Positions 31,101-40,653 of a stretch of 64,000 nucleotides of DNA are shown piece by piece. The stretch's first letter is position 1. Each line of letters starts with the position of its first letter. The DNA is taken from assembly GCA_947471745.1 (NCBI GenBank), contig CANJKZ010000092.1, positions 2,852,001 to 2,916,000 of the forward strand, written 5' to 3'. Both the position numbers and the translations under genes were made by a program. This DNA is from Closterium sp. Naga37s-1 (Eukaryota; Streptophyta; Zygnematophyceae; Desmidiales; Closteriaceae). The notes beneath the pieces are model-generated. The model made no database searches, was not told the DNA's origin, and saw only the letters and a program-made list of their open reading frames with translations.

Positions 31101-33041
31101 CCTTCTCCTCCTGAGTCTTCTCTTCCTACTCTTGCCGACCCGGAGTCGGACTCTCTTCGCGCTGCCAGTCCTACTGTCACGCGTCTCCTTGCTACGGTTG
31201 TCACTGACCCTTCCTTTGAGTCCACTGCTGCGTCTGCTCTAGTTGCTGAGCTCGTCGACTTTGCTGCTCGCTGTCGCCTAGACTACGTCGCCAGTCTTGT
31301 TGCTGAGTCTGAGTCTGTCTGTCCTCCGTCCGTCGGGGGTGAGTGTGCCCTTGGCACGGACGTCCTTGAGGACAGGCAGGAGGAGTTCCAGTGCTTGGCC
31401 GCTGCTTCACCTCATCTCGTGTCCGTACTGCTTACCCCTGAGGGAGACCCGGATGCACTTGACATCCCGACTCCGCGCTCTTACGCGGAGGCGATAGAGG
31501 GTCCCTACTCCTCTCAGTGGCAGGCAGCTATGGACGCAGAGATGGCTTCCTGGAAGTCCACAGGCACCTACGTTGACGCTGTTCCCCCTCCTGGGGCGAA
31601 CATCGTCAGTGGCATGTGGATTTTCAGGGTGAAGCGACCGCCGGGTTCTCCGCCTGTCTTCAAGGCGCGTTACGTGGCTCGTGGCTTCAGTCAGCGGCAG
31701 GGAGTTGACTACTTTCAGACCTTCTCTCCCACCCCGAAGATGACCACTCTTCGGGTACTGCTGCACGTAGCTGCTCACCGTGACTACGAGCTACACTCTC
31801 TTGACTTCAGCACTGCTTTCTTGCAGGGCAGCCTGCACGAGGAGATCTGGCTACGTCGCCCACCTGGCTTCACTGGGTCTTTTCCTCCTGGCACCCAGTG
31901 GAGCCTACGGCGGCCAGTCTACGGTCTCCGCCAGGCACCGCGTGAGTGGCACGACACACTGAGGACTACACTTGCGGCTCTTGGGTTTGCTCCCTCTACT
32001 GCCGACCCGTCGCTGTTTCTGCGCACCGACACTTCTTTGCCGCCGTTCTACATCCTCGTGTACGTCGACGACTTGGTCTTTGCCACAGCTGACACTGCTG
32101 GACTAGCCCACGTGAAGTCCGAGCTGCAGAAGAGACACACGTGCACTGACCTGGGTGAACTGCGCAGCTACCTTGGCTTGCAGATCACTCGGGATAGAGC
32201 ACGCCGCACCATTACCCTGACTCAGTCACACATGGTGCAGCAGGTCCTTCAGCGCTTCGGCTTCACGTACTCCTCGCATCAGGCCACTCCTCTGCCTACT
32301 CGCCACTCGCTCTCAGCTCTGCCTTCGGATGAGTCCGTAGAGTCGAGTGGCCCGTACCCAGAGCTTGTTGGCTGCCTCATGTACCTGATGACCTGCACAC
32401 GACCTGACCTTGCATACCCTCTTAGCATTCTTGCACGCTATGTTGCTCCTGGGAGACACAGACCGGAGCACATGGCTGCAGCGAAGAGGGTGTTGCGCTA
32501 CTTGTGCAGTACGTCGGGCATGGGGCTTGTGCTTGGAGGGCAGAGTCCAGTGGTCCTTACTGGGCACGCAGACGCTTCTTGGGCTGACGACCAGGCTACG
32601 CAGCGGTCGCAGGGTTACACCTTCAGCCTTGGTTCCGGCTCTGTTTCGTGGCGGGCTACTCGCTCGTCTTCTGTTCTCGGCTCCAGTTGTGAGGCTGAGA
32701 TCTACGCAGGAGCCATGGCTGCACAGGAGCTTCACTGGCTCACCTACCTGCTGACTGACCTCGGAGAGTTGCCTCGTTCTCCTCCAGTGCTGTACGTAGA
32801 CAACAAGGCCATGCTGGCCTTGTGTCGGGAGCAGCGACTGGAGCACAGAACGAAGCACATTGCTCTCCGCTACTTTCTTGCTCGTGAGCTGCAGCAGCGT
32901 GGTCAGCTGCGTCTTGCGTACGTGGCCTCTGAGGCCAACACTGCTGATATCTTCACCAAGGCACTTGCGCCTTGTGACCATCAGCGCTTCTGTACTCAGC
33001 TGGGCCTTGTGCCTACCTTGCCTCACTTGCTCACCTCTTGA
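27063..33041 (+). CDS. Copia-1 gag-pol polyprotein
   Basis: Single 1992-residue polyprotein giving capsid, protease, integrase, reverse transcriptase and RNase H for copy-and-paste transposition. Order: gag core (1-240); poly-Gly tract (about 270-335); poly-Gln (about 345-355); atypical zinc knuckle C380, C394, H398, C403; protease region with D516-S517-E518; integrase zinc site HHRLGH (about 672) and CVPC; integrase core D740, D809, E845 (DDX35E); GGAEPGG repeats (about 1020-1115) and a Gly/Ala linker; RT with YVDD (D1669, D1670); RNase H from ADASWADD (D1837) to NTADIFTKAL. The start is the first ATG after the leader and is kept in three copies. Odd point: the protease motif is D-S-E, not D-S-G, which should block cleavage; the copy at 60416 and copia-D keep D-S-G. 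Confidence 0.96.
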
Positions 33042-33234
33042 TCTTGCTTGTACTGTTACATATATATATACCTGCTCTTGTTTGTCTAGCCTTTTTTATA
33101 TATATGTGTACTCCTGCTTGTGAACTGGCCTTGTGGCCTTGAACTTGTGCTCGGAATGTGTGGTGACTTTGTGATCCACCCTGAGCTTGTTTTTTGCTTT
33201 GCTTTGCTTGACTGGTCTTGTGACCCCTTGTTCT

Positions 33235-33257
33235 CCCCCACTTTGCCTCTGGGGGTG
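33235..33257 (+). promoter_or_regulatory. Polypurine tract with hairpin, copia-1
   Basis: GGGGGTG directly precedes the 3' LTR and should prime plus-strand DNA synthesis. CCCCCA (33235-33240) can pair with TGGGGG (33250-33255) around a 9-nt loop. The same arrangement is found in copia-D, fragment H and element F. The rest of 33042-33234 is 3' untranslated sequence with TATATA stretches. Confidence 0.75.
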
Positions 33258-33388
33258 TGTCAGATTTATATGACATAGCTACTGTAGGCTAGAGTGGGGT
33301 AGCACATATGGGGTACAGTTTTCTAGGGTTTGCTTCTTGTACCCAACTTTCACTTAGTCATTCCCATTCCTGTTTTTCTTGATTCACA
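33258..33388 (+). repeat. 3' LTR of copia-1
   Basis: 131 bp, identical to the 5' LTR, followed by the TGCTG duplication. Confidence 0.96.
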
Positions 33389-33393
33389 TGCTG

Positions 33394-33900
33394 AATTCTC
33401 GTTATATTTTTACTATGGGGTGCTGCGCTATTCTTGCCCTACAACTCCGCATGTGCCTTTTCATTTTCCAGCACGACAAAATCCGGTGCCCTACTATGCC
33501 GCAAAACTTGCATGTTTCTGCTTTCTTCGGCCGCTGCTTCACGTCGACTAAGTCGATATCCATCGGGTCGCAAGTCGTGAGGGGGTGCCGATTGCTCAGC
33601 GCCAAAATTCCTGTTCGGCGTGTTGCGTCGTGATTCGTTTTGACCCTTGGTCAACGCATCGAACCGTTCAGCGGCACACACCATGTCACTGTATCTGCTA
33701 TAATTCGCCGCAATAACTTGTCGACGAACTTCACTTTTCAGCCCGGCAGTGCACGCTTGAATTTTATTCTCCTTCCCGCTCGATATTGTTGAAAATATGA
33801 TTCCATCTGCTGTGTGTACTGCGCCACACTGTCTATTTGCCGGTGTAAGTGAATTTATTGTAGTGCCATGTACGAACTATTAATTAGCTCAAATCGTTGA
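33394..33900 (-). pseudogene. Gypsy-A gag, zinc-knuckle part
   Basis: Minus-strand gag continuing on the far side of the copia-1 insertion. One frame reads KENKIQACTAGLKSEVRRQV ... SRYSDMVCAAERFDAL, the usual end of a gypsy gag core. A second frame carries the CCHC zinc knuckle CKFCGIVGHRILSCW (C-X2-C-X4-H-X4-C) at about 33510-33470. The frameshift between them, and a TAA just before the insertion site, show decay that is independent of the copia insertion. Sequence from 33900 to 34079 has no clear assignment. Confidence 0.78.
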
Positions 33901-34079
33901 ATTAAGACTGCTCGAAACCACGCCCACGACCCTTCGCCTCGGACTTCGCTACTGTAGATCTACTCCAGCGCCGGGCCTCGTAACAGTGTCGCTGCTAGCC
34001 GAACCCGCATCGCGTCGTGTGCCGGAGTGTGCATCCAACGGCTTCAAAGTAAATTTCGAGTGTCGCATGTGGAAGTGAA

Positions 34080-34445
34080 CGAGAATGATTGAACTATGAA
34101 AGAGTTGGGTACAAGTGCTAACCCTAATTGGGTTGTACCCCTTATGGGCTACCCCACTACAGCCTACACAAATGTATAAGCTATAATGTTCTGACACACC
34201 CCCATAGGCAACGTGGGGGAGAACAAGGGGTCACAAGACCAGTCAAGCAAAGCAAAGCAAAGCAAGCTCAGGGTGGATCACAAAGTCACCACACATTCCG
34301 AGCACAAGTTCAAGGCCACAAGGCCAGTTCACATGCAGGATTACATATATATATAAGACTAGACAAGCAAGAGCAGGTGTATATATATATATGCAACAGT
34401 ACAAACAAGGTCAAGGGGTGAGCAAGTGAGGCAAGGCAAGGTCGG
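34080..34445 (-). mobile_element. Fragment H: truncated 3' end of a copia element
   Basis: Minus-strand piece with an LTR of about 115 bp (about 34080-34196, starting TGTCAGAAC), the polypurine-tract hairpin (34199-34219) and a 3' untranslated region homologous to copia-1 and copia-D, ending in the last few polyprotein codons. It stops abruptly near 34445 at LTR-Z sequence. A third short-LTR copia relative, closest to copia-D in its LTR. Confidence 0.8.
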
Positions 34446-34634
34446 GGGGCTCAACCGGGCATCGTGTGACACGAGGGGTGCTCAGAATTTACAGTTGAAA
34501 AACTGTTTTCTGAGTTGACTCACGGGACGGGATATTTCTCGCAAAAGTCATATCGCTTTGCGGAATCATTTCGACAAAGGTGCAAATCGGTGACTCTGTT
34601 TTTCAAACGGTAAAAACCGTTATACAGCTATGAG
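34446..34634 (+). repeat. Copia-C 5' LTR (LTR-Z), first piece
   Basis: Plus orientation; matches 56190-56227 plus 59163-59290 (CACGAGGGGTGCTC, then GAGTTGACTCACGGGACGGG). The LTR beginning is missing. It resumes at 50388 after the inverted solo LTR inserted at 34635. Confidence 0.82.
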
Positions 34635-35093
34635 TGTTAACTCTAAGTACTATGCGGAAGCGTTCAAAACTGAACCACGACCTCAATCTTGGCAACACTT
34701 AACTTCCCTTTATACCCCCCGAGTGTGACAGCATGTCATCTCATAGCCAAGGGCGTAAGAAAAATAAAGTGAGTGGTTATTCCTTGCTTGAATTGTGGAG
34801 TGAGTAATCTGGTCGAGCAGCGTTTCGGCAGCACCACGTGACGTTTCTACCCTCGTCAATACGTAGTAGTAGAATTCTGGGCTTTGAAAAGCATAATAGC
34901 ATTGATTGACTTGAAGCAAATACAACCACACATTTATATAAAGTCCTAAACACACAAAGGAAAACATAAAGCAGTTGCTTAACTGGAATCCAGGCCTTCG
35001 CTTTGCTGTAATAGAAAACGGTTGTGAAACTGCTCAAGAATTTGGCTCAATCTGCCTCATTAGAATTGACCGTAATCCACTTGAATTGAAACC
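34635..35093 (-). repeat. Inverted solo LTR-Z (Z2), piece 1
   Basis: Minus-strand LTR end: TATATAAATGTGTGG, the CTACTACTACGTATTGACGA box and the terminus GAGTTAACA, matching 50620-50931. The flanks ATGAG (34630-34634) and GTGAG (50388-50392) are the target duplication, one mismatch. It continues at 48677 after gypsy-B. Confidence 0.85.
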
Positions 35094-35435
35094 TGTAAGG
35101 AAATTTCCTTTTCCTTACTTCGCGCCCCTGCTCAGCGCGTACACCACTGTAGCACCACAGTCAGCACCGTTACCACTCGCAACCCTCGCATCGACAATCC
35201 TCCCGCCAACTTCACACGTCGCACCCCGACCTCACGACTCGGCGGGTAACCCGCGCTCCGGGCCTCTGCCTCGACATTTTCCCAAACCTCGGTTCCAGGC
35301 CCGTCGCGCGTCACCCACAGTTCATTACCGTTACCACTGTAGTTTCGCTATATATTCTTCGCTCATGCCTTCGCTCATTGTACTTTTGCTTCGATAGTGC
35401 AATTCTCGCTCGCTCACTCAATTGCACTCGTAACA
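35094..35435 (+). repeat. 5' LTR of gypsy-B, with primer site
   Basis: 342 bp, TGTAAGG ... CGTAACA. A TATA-like CTATATATTC lies near 35350. The primer site TGGTATTCAGAGCC is at 35438-35451. Confidence 0.93.
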
Positions 35436-36336
35436 CTTGGTATTCAGAGCCTACGATCTCTTCTCGGACCGCACCCACACCTTCGCTTCCCCACTATCTC
35501 AATTTTTTGGGGGGGGTAGACGTCTCTCAGCGACACAGCACCGCCGCTCGTAGTGCTCTCTCGTAAGCACGCACGGCCACGACAGAGGCTCTCGCTGAGC
35601 TTGCCCGACACCCCCGCCATGGCCGAATTTACTCTCGCGACACTGATGCGGGAGCAACTCAACCGTCTCGTGCGCCAAGTCGAAGAATCGGCGCTCGAAA
35701 TTGCGACGCTCACGGCGGAACGTGACTCCGCGCGTCAGCAATCCACGGTGAATACTCCGGCGCCACCACACGCACCTGCAAATGCACCTGCACAATCGGA
35801 GGAGCCGATCGTCATTTCATCAGGCACACCGACACAGAACGACAGCGTGGGACAGCGCTCAGGCGCAGCCAGTGATGGCGCCGCCCACTCGATGCCGGGC
35901 ATGGAGAGGAACAGGGTCGCGCCAAACCCACGGGAGCCTCGTGAAGCCCGTCGGCACGTGGAATTTGCGGCGACAAGTGGCGACCACGCCATCATAACGC
36001 CAATACCACTGAAGCCGCAGCGCCCGCCCTGTTTCGACCCGAGTCAGCGTGGAGGTCCGACGGTTCAGTCGTGGGTCTTCACAATGAACGTATTTTTCGA
36101 CGCAAACTACGTCCAGTCGGACGCAGCGAAGATCATATACGCCGTCTCGCTGCTGATGGGCCCCGCCATGGACTGGTGGCGAGTCATCGTGACGTCGCCA
36201 CGCGCCTACGAGCCACCGTCGCAAGAGGAAGGGCCCACGGGTCCAGCCGTCACCTGGAGTTCATTCTGCAAAACCGCCCAGTACAGCACGTGGGATGCGT
36301 GGTGCGCAGGGCTTCGGGCGCGCTTCGAGCCGATCG

Positions 36337-36566
36337 TGTTAAGATACTAGCACAAGTGGTAGTTAGGTTTAATAGGGCCTAGGCTTAGTAGCCTAGGCCA
36401 AGAGGAAGTCGAGGTGGTTTGTGACAAGAGAGAGGAGAATGATTGTGTTTCACTATAGCACGAGAGTACATATAGCAAACAAATGAAGAGGTGCACCACC
36501 TACAAAGTTAATAACTACACTACAGCTAGAACTACATGCAGGTATAATAAGAATATAATTCTGACA
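36337..36566 (-). repeat. 3' LTR of element E
   Basis: 230 bp. Hairpin arms at 36376-36385 and 36390-36399. Confidence 0.92.
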
Positions 36567-36714
36567 TCCCCCCGTAACTGCATGCAGGAATAGCTAAGTG
36601 CAGAACACAACCTGCAAGGGTACACCACAGACAGAGAAAACAGCAACAGCAGGCAAGGCAACAGAGCAGGTACAGCAGGAAAGGGGCAGGCACTCCTGCC
36701 ACCCCTTTACTCTC

Positions 36715-37400
36715 CCCCCCCCCCCCCCCCCAACTTCAGGAGGGGCGGCTGGTTGGTCTCACACCCGCCACCCCGGTGCCACTCCCCCGGCTCCCCCACA
36801 CCCTCACACCCTCCCCCCCAGCGGCAGCTGCAGCAGTGGGAACGAAAAGAGGAGGAGGGGAAGGGAAGCACACCACCCATCACCCCACACCCGCCACCCC
36901 CATACCCTCCCCCCCACGGCTGCAGGGAGACGAAGGAGGAGGGGGGGCGCGGGGAGAAAGCCGCAGAGCGGCTACAGAGGGTCGGCGCGGGTAGGGCAGG
37001 GGCGGCTGCAGCGAGTGCAGGCGCGGGGTGAGGCAGAGGCGGCTGCACCGAGTGCAGGAGCGGGGGCGGCTGCTCCAATGGCAGGCGCTGGGTGGTGCAG
37101 GGGCGGCTGCACTGAGTGCAGGCGCGGGTGAGGCAGGGGCACCGTCGCGGGCGCCAGGGGCGGGTCCGCGGCGGCTCAGGGCACCGTCGCGGGCGCCAGG
37201 GGCGGGTCCGCGGCGGCTCAGGGCACCGTCGCGGGCGCCAGGGGCGGGTCCGCGGCGGCTCAGGGCACCGTCGCGGGCACCAGGGGCGGGTCCGCGGCGG
37301 CTCAGGGCACCGTCGCGGGCGCCAGAGGCGGGTCCGCGGCGGCTCAGGTCACCGTCCCGGGCGCCAGTGGCGGATCCGCGGCGGCTCAGGGCACCGTCGC
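36715..37400 (-). repeat. Internal repeats of element E
   Basis: A C run (36715-36731), the F-like segment, then about six copies of a 42-bp unit (37133-37390) containing CACCGTCGCGGGCGCCAGG, and further CACCGTCGCG repeats to about 37520. Long frames across it are compositional. Confidence 0.88.
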
Positions 37401-37670
37401 GCACCACGAAGCACGCGACGGGCAGTTCAGGGCACCGTCGCGTGCCACGGGGCGCACGACGGGCAAGGCACCGTCGCGTGCCACAGGGCGCACGACGCGC
37501 AGGGCACCGTCGCGTAACACGGGGCGCGCGACGGGCAGAAAAGATGTCACGCGCCACCCGGGCGCGGGACAGGATGAAAATCGCCACGCGCCCGAGGCGC
37601 GCGACCGGAAAAACAGTAGCGGAAGCCTGAGGCGGGCCCACACGCCTGGACTTAACAGGCTCTGATTCCA

Positions 37671-37900
37671 TGTTAAGATACTAGCACAAGTGGTAGTTAG
37701 GTTTAATATGGCCTAGGCTTAGTAGCCTAGGCCAAGAGGAAGTCGAGGTGGTTTGTGACAAGAGAGAGGAGAATGATTGTGTTTCACTATAGCACGAGAG
37801 TACATATAGCAAACAAATGAAGAGGTGCACCACCTACAAAGTTAATAACTACACTACAGCTAGAACTACATGCAGGTATAATAAGGATATAATTCTGACA
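37671..37900 (-). repeat. 5' LTR of element E, with primer site
   Basis: 230 bp. Minus-strand primer site TGGAATCAGAGCCTG at 37656-37670, one base from the usual TGGTATCAGAGCC. Confidence 0.92.
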
Positions 37901-38287
37901 GATCGCGGCTTCTATTTCGGCGCGTCAGAGACTGCGTACTTGGCGGCAGCTCGGGTCGGTTCAAGACTACACAAACGGTTTTCTCGCATTATGCGAGCAA
38001 GTCGGCTACATGCACGAAGCGGAGCGGGTGGACCGTTACGTCGGAGGGCTGAAGCCAGACATCTCGCACGAAATCATGCTACGCGGACTCTCGAATTTCA
38101 ACGAGATTCTCGGGCTCGCCGAGAAAATCGACATTTTGCACCGTTCGAGACCGGGGTCCTACTACGGACATCGCCCTCGGGGACCGATCAAGCACGCCAC
38201 TGTACATGCCGTTGCGACAAATGCAGCTGCCGCACCATTTAAGGGGCGCTGCATTTCTTGCAATAGGCCAGGCCATCGCAAGAGTGA

Positions 38288-39800
38288 GTGCCCAGAGGAG
38301 CTGAGGGGCCGCGGAGCAGAGCAGGGGAGGGAGTCTACAAGGCAGGGAAACGCCAGCAGTCAGTAGGAATCGGGCCAACTACTGACGAGACTGCCCGCTC
38401 GCCCAACCCCACCGACCCTCACCGAGTCACAGTACCGATTCATGCTATCGATCGGGCTCGGACGAATAAGGAGGGTACAGCGACGGATTGCCCAGTACTG
38501 ATCCACGGGAAAATACAGGGAGCAGCAGTGAAGATTTTTATCGACGGAGGAGCAAGTCACAGTTTAGTTAATACCGCAACCGCACGGAAACTGCAACTGA
38601 CACTTAGCCGTTGTTTACCTGGGATAGATGCACGCTTAGTTGACGGCACGCCACTGGCCATACGGGAAAAGGTGGAGAGAGTCAAAGTCCGCTGCGGGGG
38701 GAATTTTGGGTTTACACAGGAAATGCTCGCGACGATACTGGATGGGCACGACATTTTACTGGGACGTGATTGGCTGCGACAGTATAACCCGCGAATTGAC
38801 TGGACGACGGGTAGCTGCACTGTGCGAAGTAGCGGTAACTGGGTTGAACTACCTCGCTGGCAGTCGCCCGAGTCTTCAACGGTACACGTCAACGCCGTCA
38901 CCATGAAACGGGCTGTCGCTGCTGGAGCTGACGTATACGCAGTAGACATTGCAGTGGTAGAGGGAGCAGAGCAGCCGAGTGATTTTGAGAAACTGCTGGC
39001 AGCGGTACCGCCCGAACTACAGGAACTGTTGAAACGATACCCGGGGATTTTTCCCGACGACTTACCGGAAGGACTGCCACCTCAGCGAGCACATGACCAC
39101 CGAATAGAATTAGAACCGGGGGCACAGCTGTACAGCGCCAGTTCAGACTGACACAACCCGAGCTCGACGAACTGAGGAAGCAGTTAGATTACCTGTTAGA
39201 AAAGAAATTCATCCGACCGAGCTCGTCAACGTTCGCCGCACCGATACTGTTCACGCCAAAAAAAGACGGAGGGTTTCGCATGTGCATCGATTACCGAGCG
39301 CTCAACAGGGTAACAGTCAAGTCGCAGTACCCCATTCCCAGCGCCGACGAACTGATAGACCAACTGCGAACAGCACGGGTTTTTTCGAAAATAGGCTGAC
39401 GGGGAGGTTACCATCAGATTAGAGTCGAACCATCGGACTGCGCCAAAACAACTTTTCGGACTAGGTACGGGTCGTTCGAGTACACCGTGATGCCCTTCGG
39501 GCTGACCAACGCACCAGCGACATTTCAGATGACCATGAACGAGGCGTTTAGGCCACTCTTAGATAAATGCGTGATAGTTTACCTCGACGACATCCTCGTC
39601 TACAGTCGCGACAAGCAGCAGCACTTAGCAGATCTGGAAGCCGTATTTAAAATATTAGACAAGCATCGGCTACTGACAAAGGGTTCCAAGTGCGAGTTTT
39701 TTCAGGACAGACTAGAGTTTTTCGGGCACGTTATTTCGGAGGCTGGGGTCGAAATTGACCCGAAGAAGTTGGACACGGTGAAAGCCTGGCACCCCCCGAC
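38288..39800 (+). pseudogene. Gypsy-B pol, first part: protease and reverse transcriptase
   Basis: Continues gag in the -1 frame. Protease: VKIFIDGGASHSLVN (D-G-G active site) and [36 protein letters not shown], then a frameshift near 39135; [40 protein letters not shown]; a TGA stop just after FSKIG (about 39400, where the family has FSKIDLR); then TVMPFGLTNAPATFQMTMNE and the catalytic VIVYLDDILVYSRD. Copia-K interrupts at 39801, just after WHPPT, at the RT/RNase H border. Catalytic residues survive, but the shift and the stop make it non-functional. Confidence 0.9.
38345..38397 (+). promoter_or_regulatory. Predicted -1 ribosomal frameshift signal at the gag/pol overlap
   Basis: Slippery heptamer GGGAAAC at 38345-38351, in the gag frame as G GGA AAC, 12 nt before the gag stop. 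After a 7-nt spacer, GTCAGTAG (38359-38366) pairs with CTACTGAC (38379-38386), and loop bases CGGGC (38371-38375) pair with GCCCG (38393-38397), making an H-type pseudoknot (8-bp and 5-bp stems). The -1 frame after the heptamer is the open pol frame. Confidence 0.8.
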
Positions 39801-40620
39801 TGTTGGTTCAACCCTACGGTTTGCACTCGGCTTGTTGTCCGTGTGCGTGAATGTGTGTGTGTATGGAATGGTATGAGGGCATGGGATAATATATATTTCA
39901 TGCTTATAATTGTGTGTGAATGTTGAGTCATGATGTCGAGTGTGTGTGTCGAGTCAATAGCGAGTTATCGCTAGACGCGTGTTACGCGGTCGTTTGTGTC
40001 TCGCGCGCGGTTTCTATTTTGTCGTGCGCGGTTTCTATTTTGTCCTGTGTCGAACGTTCGGCGTGTCGCAGGTGTGTGCAGCAGACCCATCAAGAACTCA
40101 AGGATGAGTTTGTGATGAAGAGCCCGAGCCTTGGTGTCAAGCCTCAAGTGATTTCGAAGCTCGCCAAAAAGGGTACACCTCAAGATATTGAAGATAGTTA
40201 CATTACTTTGTGTAGTGTAACATTTCACTTGGTGTAGGCCCTAGTGAAGGGTAGTTTCGAGACCCTTCGTGGTTGGGGACAGTGTGGCACTGTTCCACAT
40301 CACTGTACCTCGGCTCTTGGGGTTTGTAGGAGCTGGGAGTCATTCCCAACTCGTAACTCTTCCTATCTTGTGTTCTAAGACTATAGTGGCTGCCATAGTA
40401 CCGTTCGTTCAAACCGACGCTGTGTCGTCAATTCTTTATCAAATCGTGCAATCTAAATTGCTAATTGTAGACGACGTGAAGACGCTCCAGATCCAATTTG
40501 AATCAAGTCATTTGCAGCTGTGAGCAGAACGCTATCAACGTTTGAAGCCGCTGTGCAGAAATCCGTCTCTGCTCTCTATCTTTCGTTTTAGGCACATTCA
40601 AGCCTATTGTGACTATAACA
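39801..40620 (+). repeat. 5' LTR of copia-K, with primer site
   Basis: 820 bp, TGTTGGTTCAACC ... CTATAACA. TATA-like ATAATATATATTTC near 39887. Primer site TGGTATCAGAGCCC at 40623-40636, a full initiator-Met match. Confidence 0.95.
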
Positions 40621-40653
40621 AGTGGTATCAGAGCCCTTGGAGCAGTTTCGACA

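Larger units (their letters stand above)
25751..33388 (+). mobile_element. Ty1/copia element copia-1, complete and young
   Basis: 7638 bp with identical 131-bp LTRs (25751-25881, 33258-33388) and a perfect duplication TGCTG (25746-25750, 33389-33393). Primer site, leader, one open polyprotein frame, short 3' untranslated region and polypurine tract are all in place. Identical LTRs and the open frame mean a very recent insertion. Two more copies of the family are in the window (1-1659 and 59321-64000). Confidence 0.97.
23891..33900 (-). mobile_element. Ty3/gypsy element A (decayed, split by copia-1)
   Basis: Minus-strand gypsy remnant: gag at about 33860-33394, then copia-1, then late gag, protease and partial RT at 25745-23940. 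RNase H and integrase are missing; the RT remnant is followed within 250 bp by a chromodomain-like tail and polypurine tract. Stops and shifts are frequent. The copia-1 duplication TGCTG (25746-25750, 33389-33393) marks the split. Confidence 0.8.
36337..37900 (-). mobile_element. Non-autonomous LTR retrotransposon E
   Basis: 1564 bp, two 230-bp LTRs (36337-36566, 37671-37900), perfect duplication GATCG (36332-36336, 37901-37905). Orientation is minus: the primer site TGGAATCAGAGCCTG abuts the right LTR and a G-run tract abuts the left LTR. No coding domain. The LTRs differ at about 2 sites, so it is young. Its interior segment 36780-36900 is homologous to 4033-4160 in element F; its LTR matches solo LTR G. 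Confidence 0.93.
35619..38366 (+). pseudogene. Gypsy-B gag, interrupted by element E
   Basis: Capsid/nucleocapsid protein, about 392 residues once element E and its extra GATCG (together 1569 bp, a multiple of 3) are discounted; the frame is then continuous. Starts at ATG 35619 (MAEFTLATLMREQLNRL). Later parts: the gag core with QSWVFTMNVFFDANYVQSDA and, past the insertion, VGYMHEAERVDRYVGGLKP; zinc knuckle CISCNRPGHRKSEC (C-X2-C-X4-H-X4-C) at about 38250-38292; stop TAG at 38364-38366. Pol overlaps the last 79 bases in the -1 frame. The only visible break is the E insertion. Confidence 0.9.

Noticed and set aside
37133..37390. Regular 42-bp direct repeats considered as a CRISPR array
   Set aside because: No unique spacers, the repeats are contiguous, and the context is a eukaryotic retroelement.
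36880..37671. 263-codon minus-strand and 200-codon plus-strand frames in element E
   Set aside because: The 42-bp repeat unit is a multiple of three, so several frames stay open through the array; no homology.
39801..40620. Repeated small frames (69-105 codons) at 39920-40523 and 45530-46133
   Set aside because: Both sets lie in the 820-bp copia-K LTRs and are duplicated only because the LTR is.
40623..40636. tRNA-like sequence (also at 25882, 50932, 35438)
   Set aside because: Only the 3' end complement of initiator-Met tRNA is present, next to an LTR: primer binding sites, not tRNA genes.
40609..40653. Upstream in-frame ATG for copia-K, and similarly at 46219 for gypsy-B pol
   Set aside because: Both codons lie in copia-K LTR sequence. 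The one at 46219 is a fusion caused by the insertion, not a real start.
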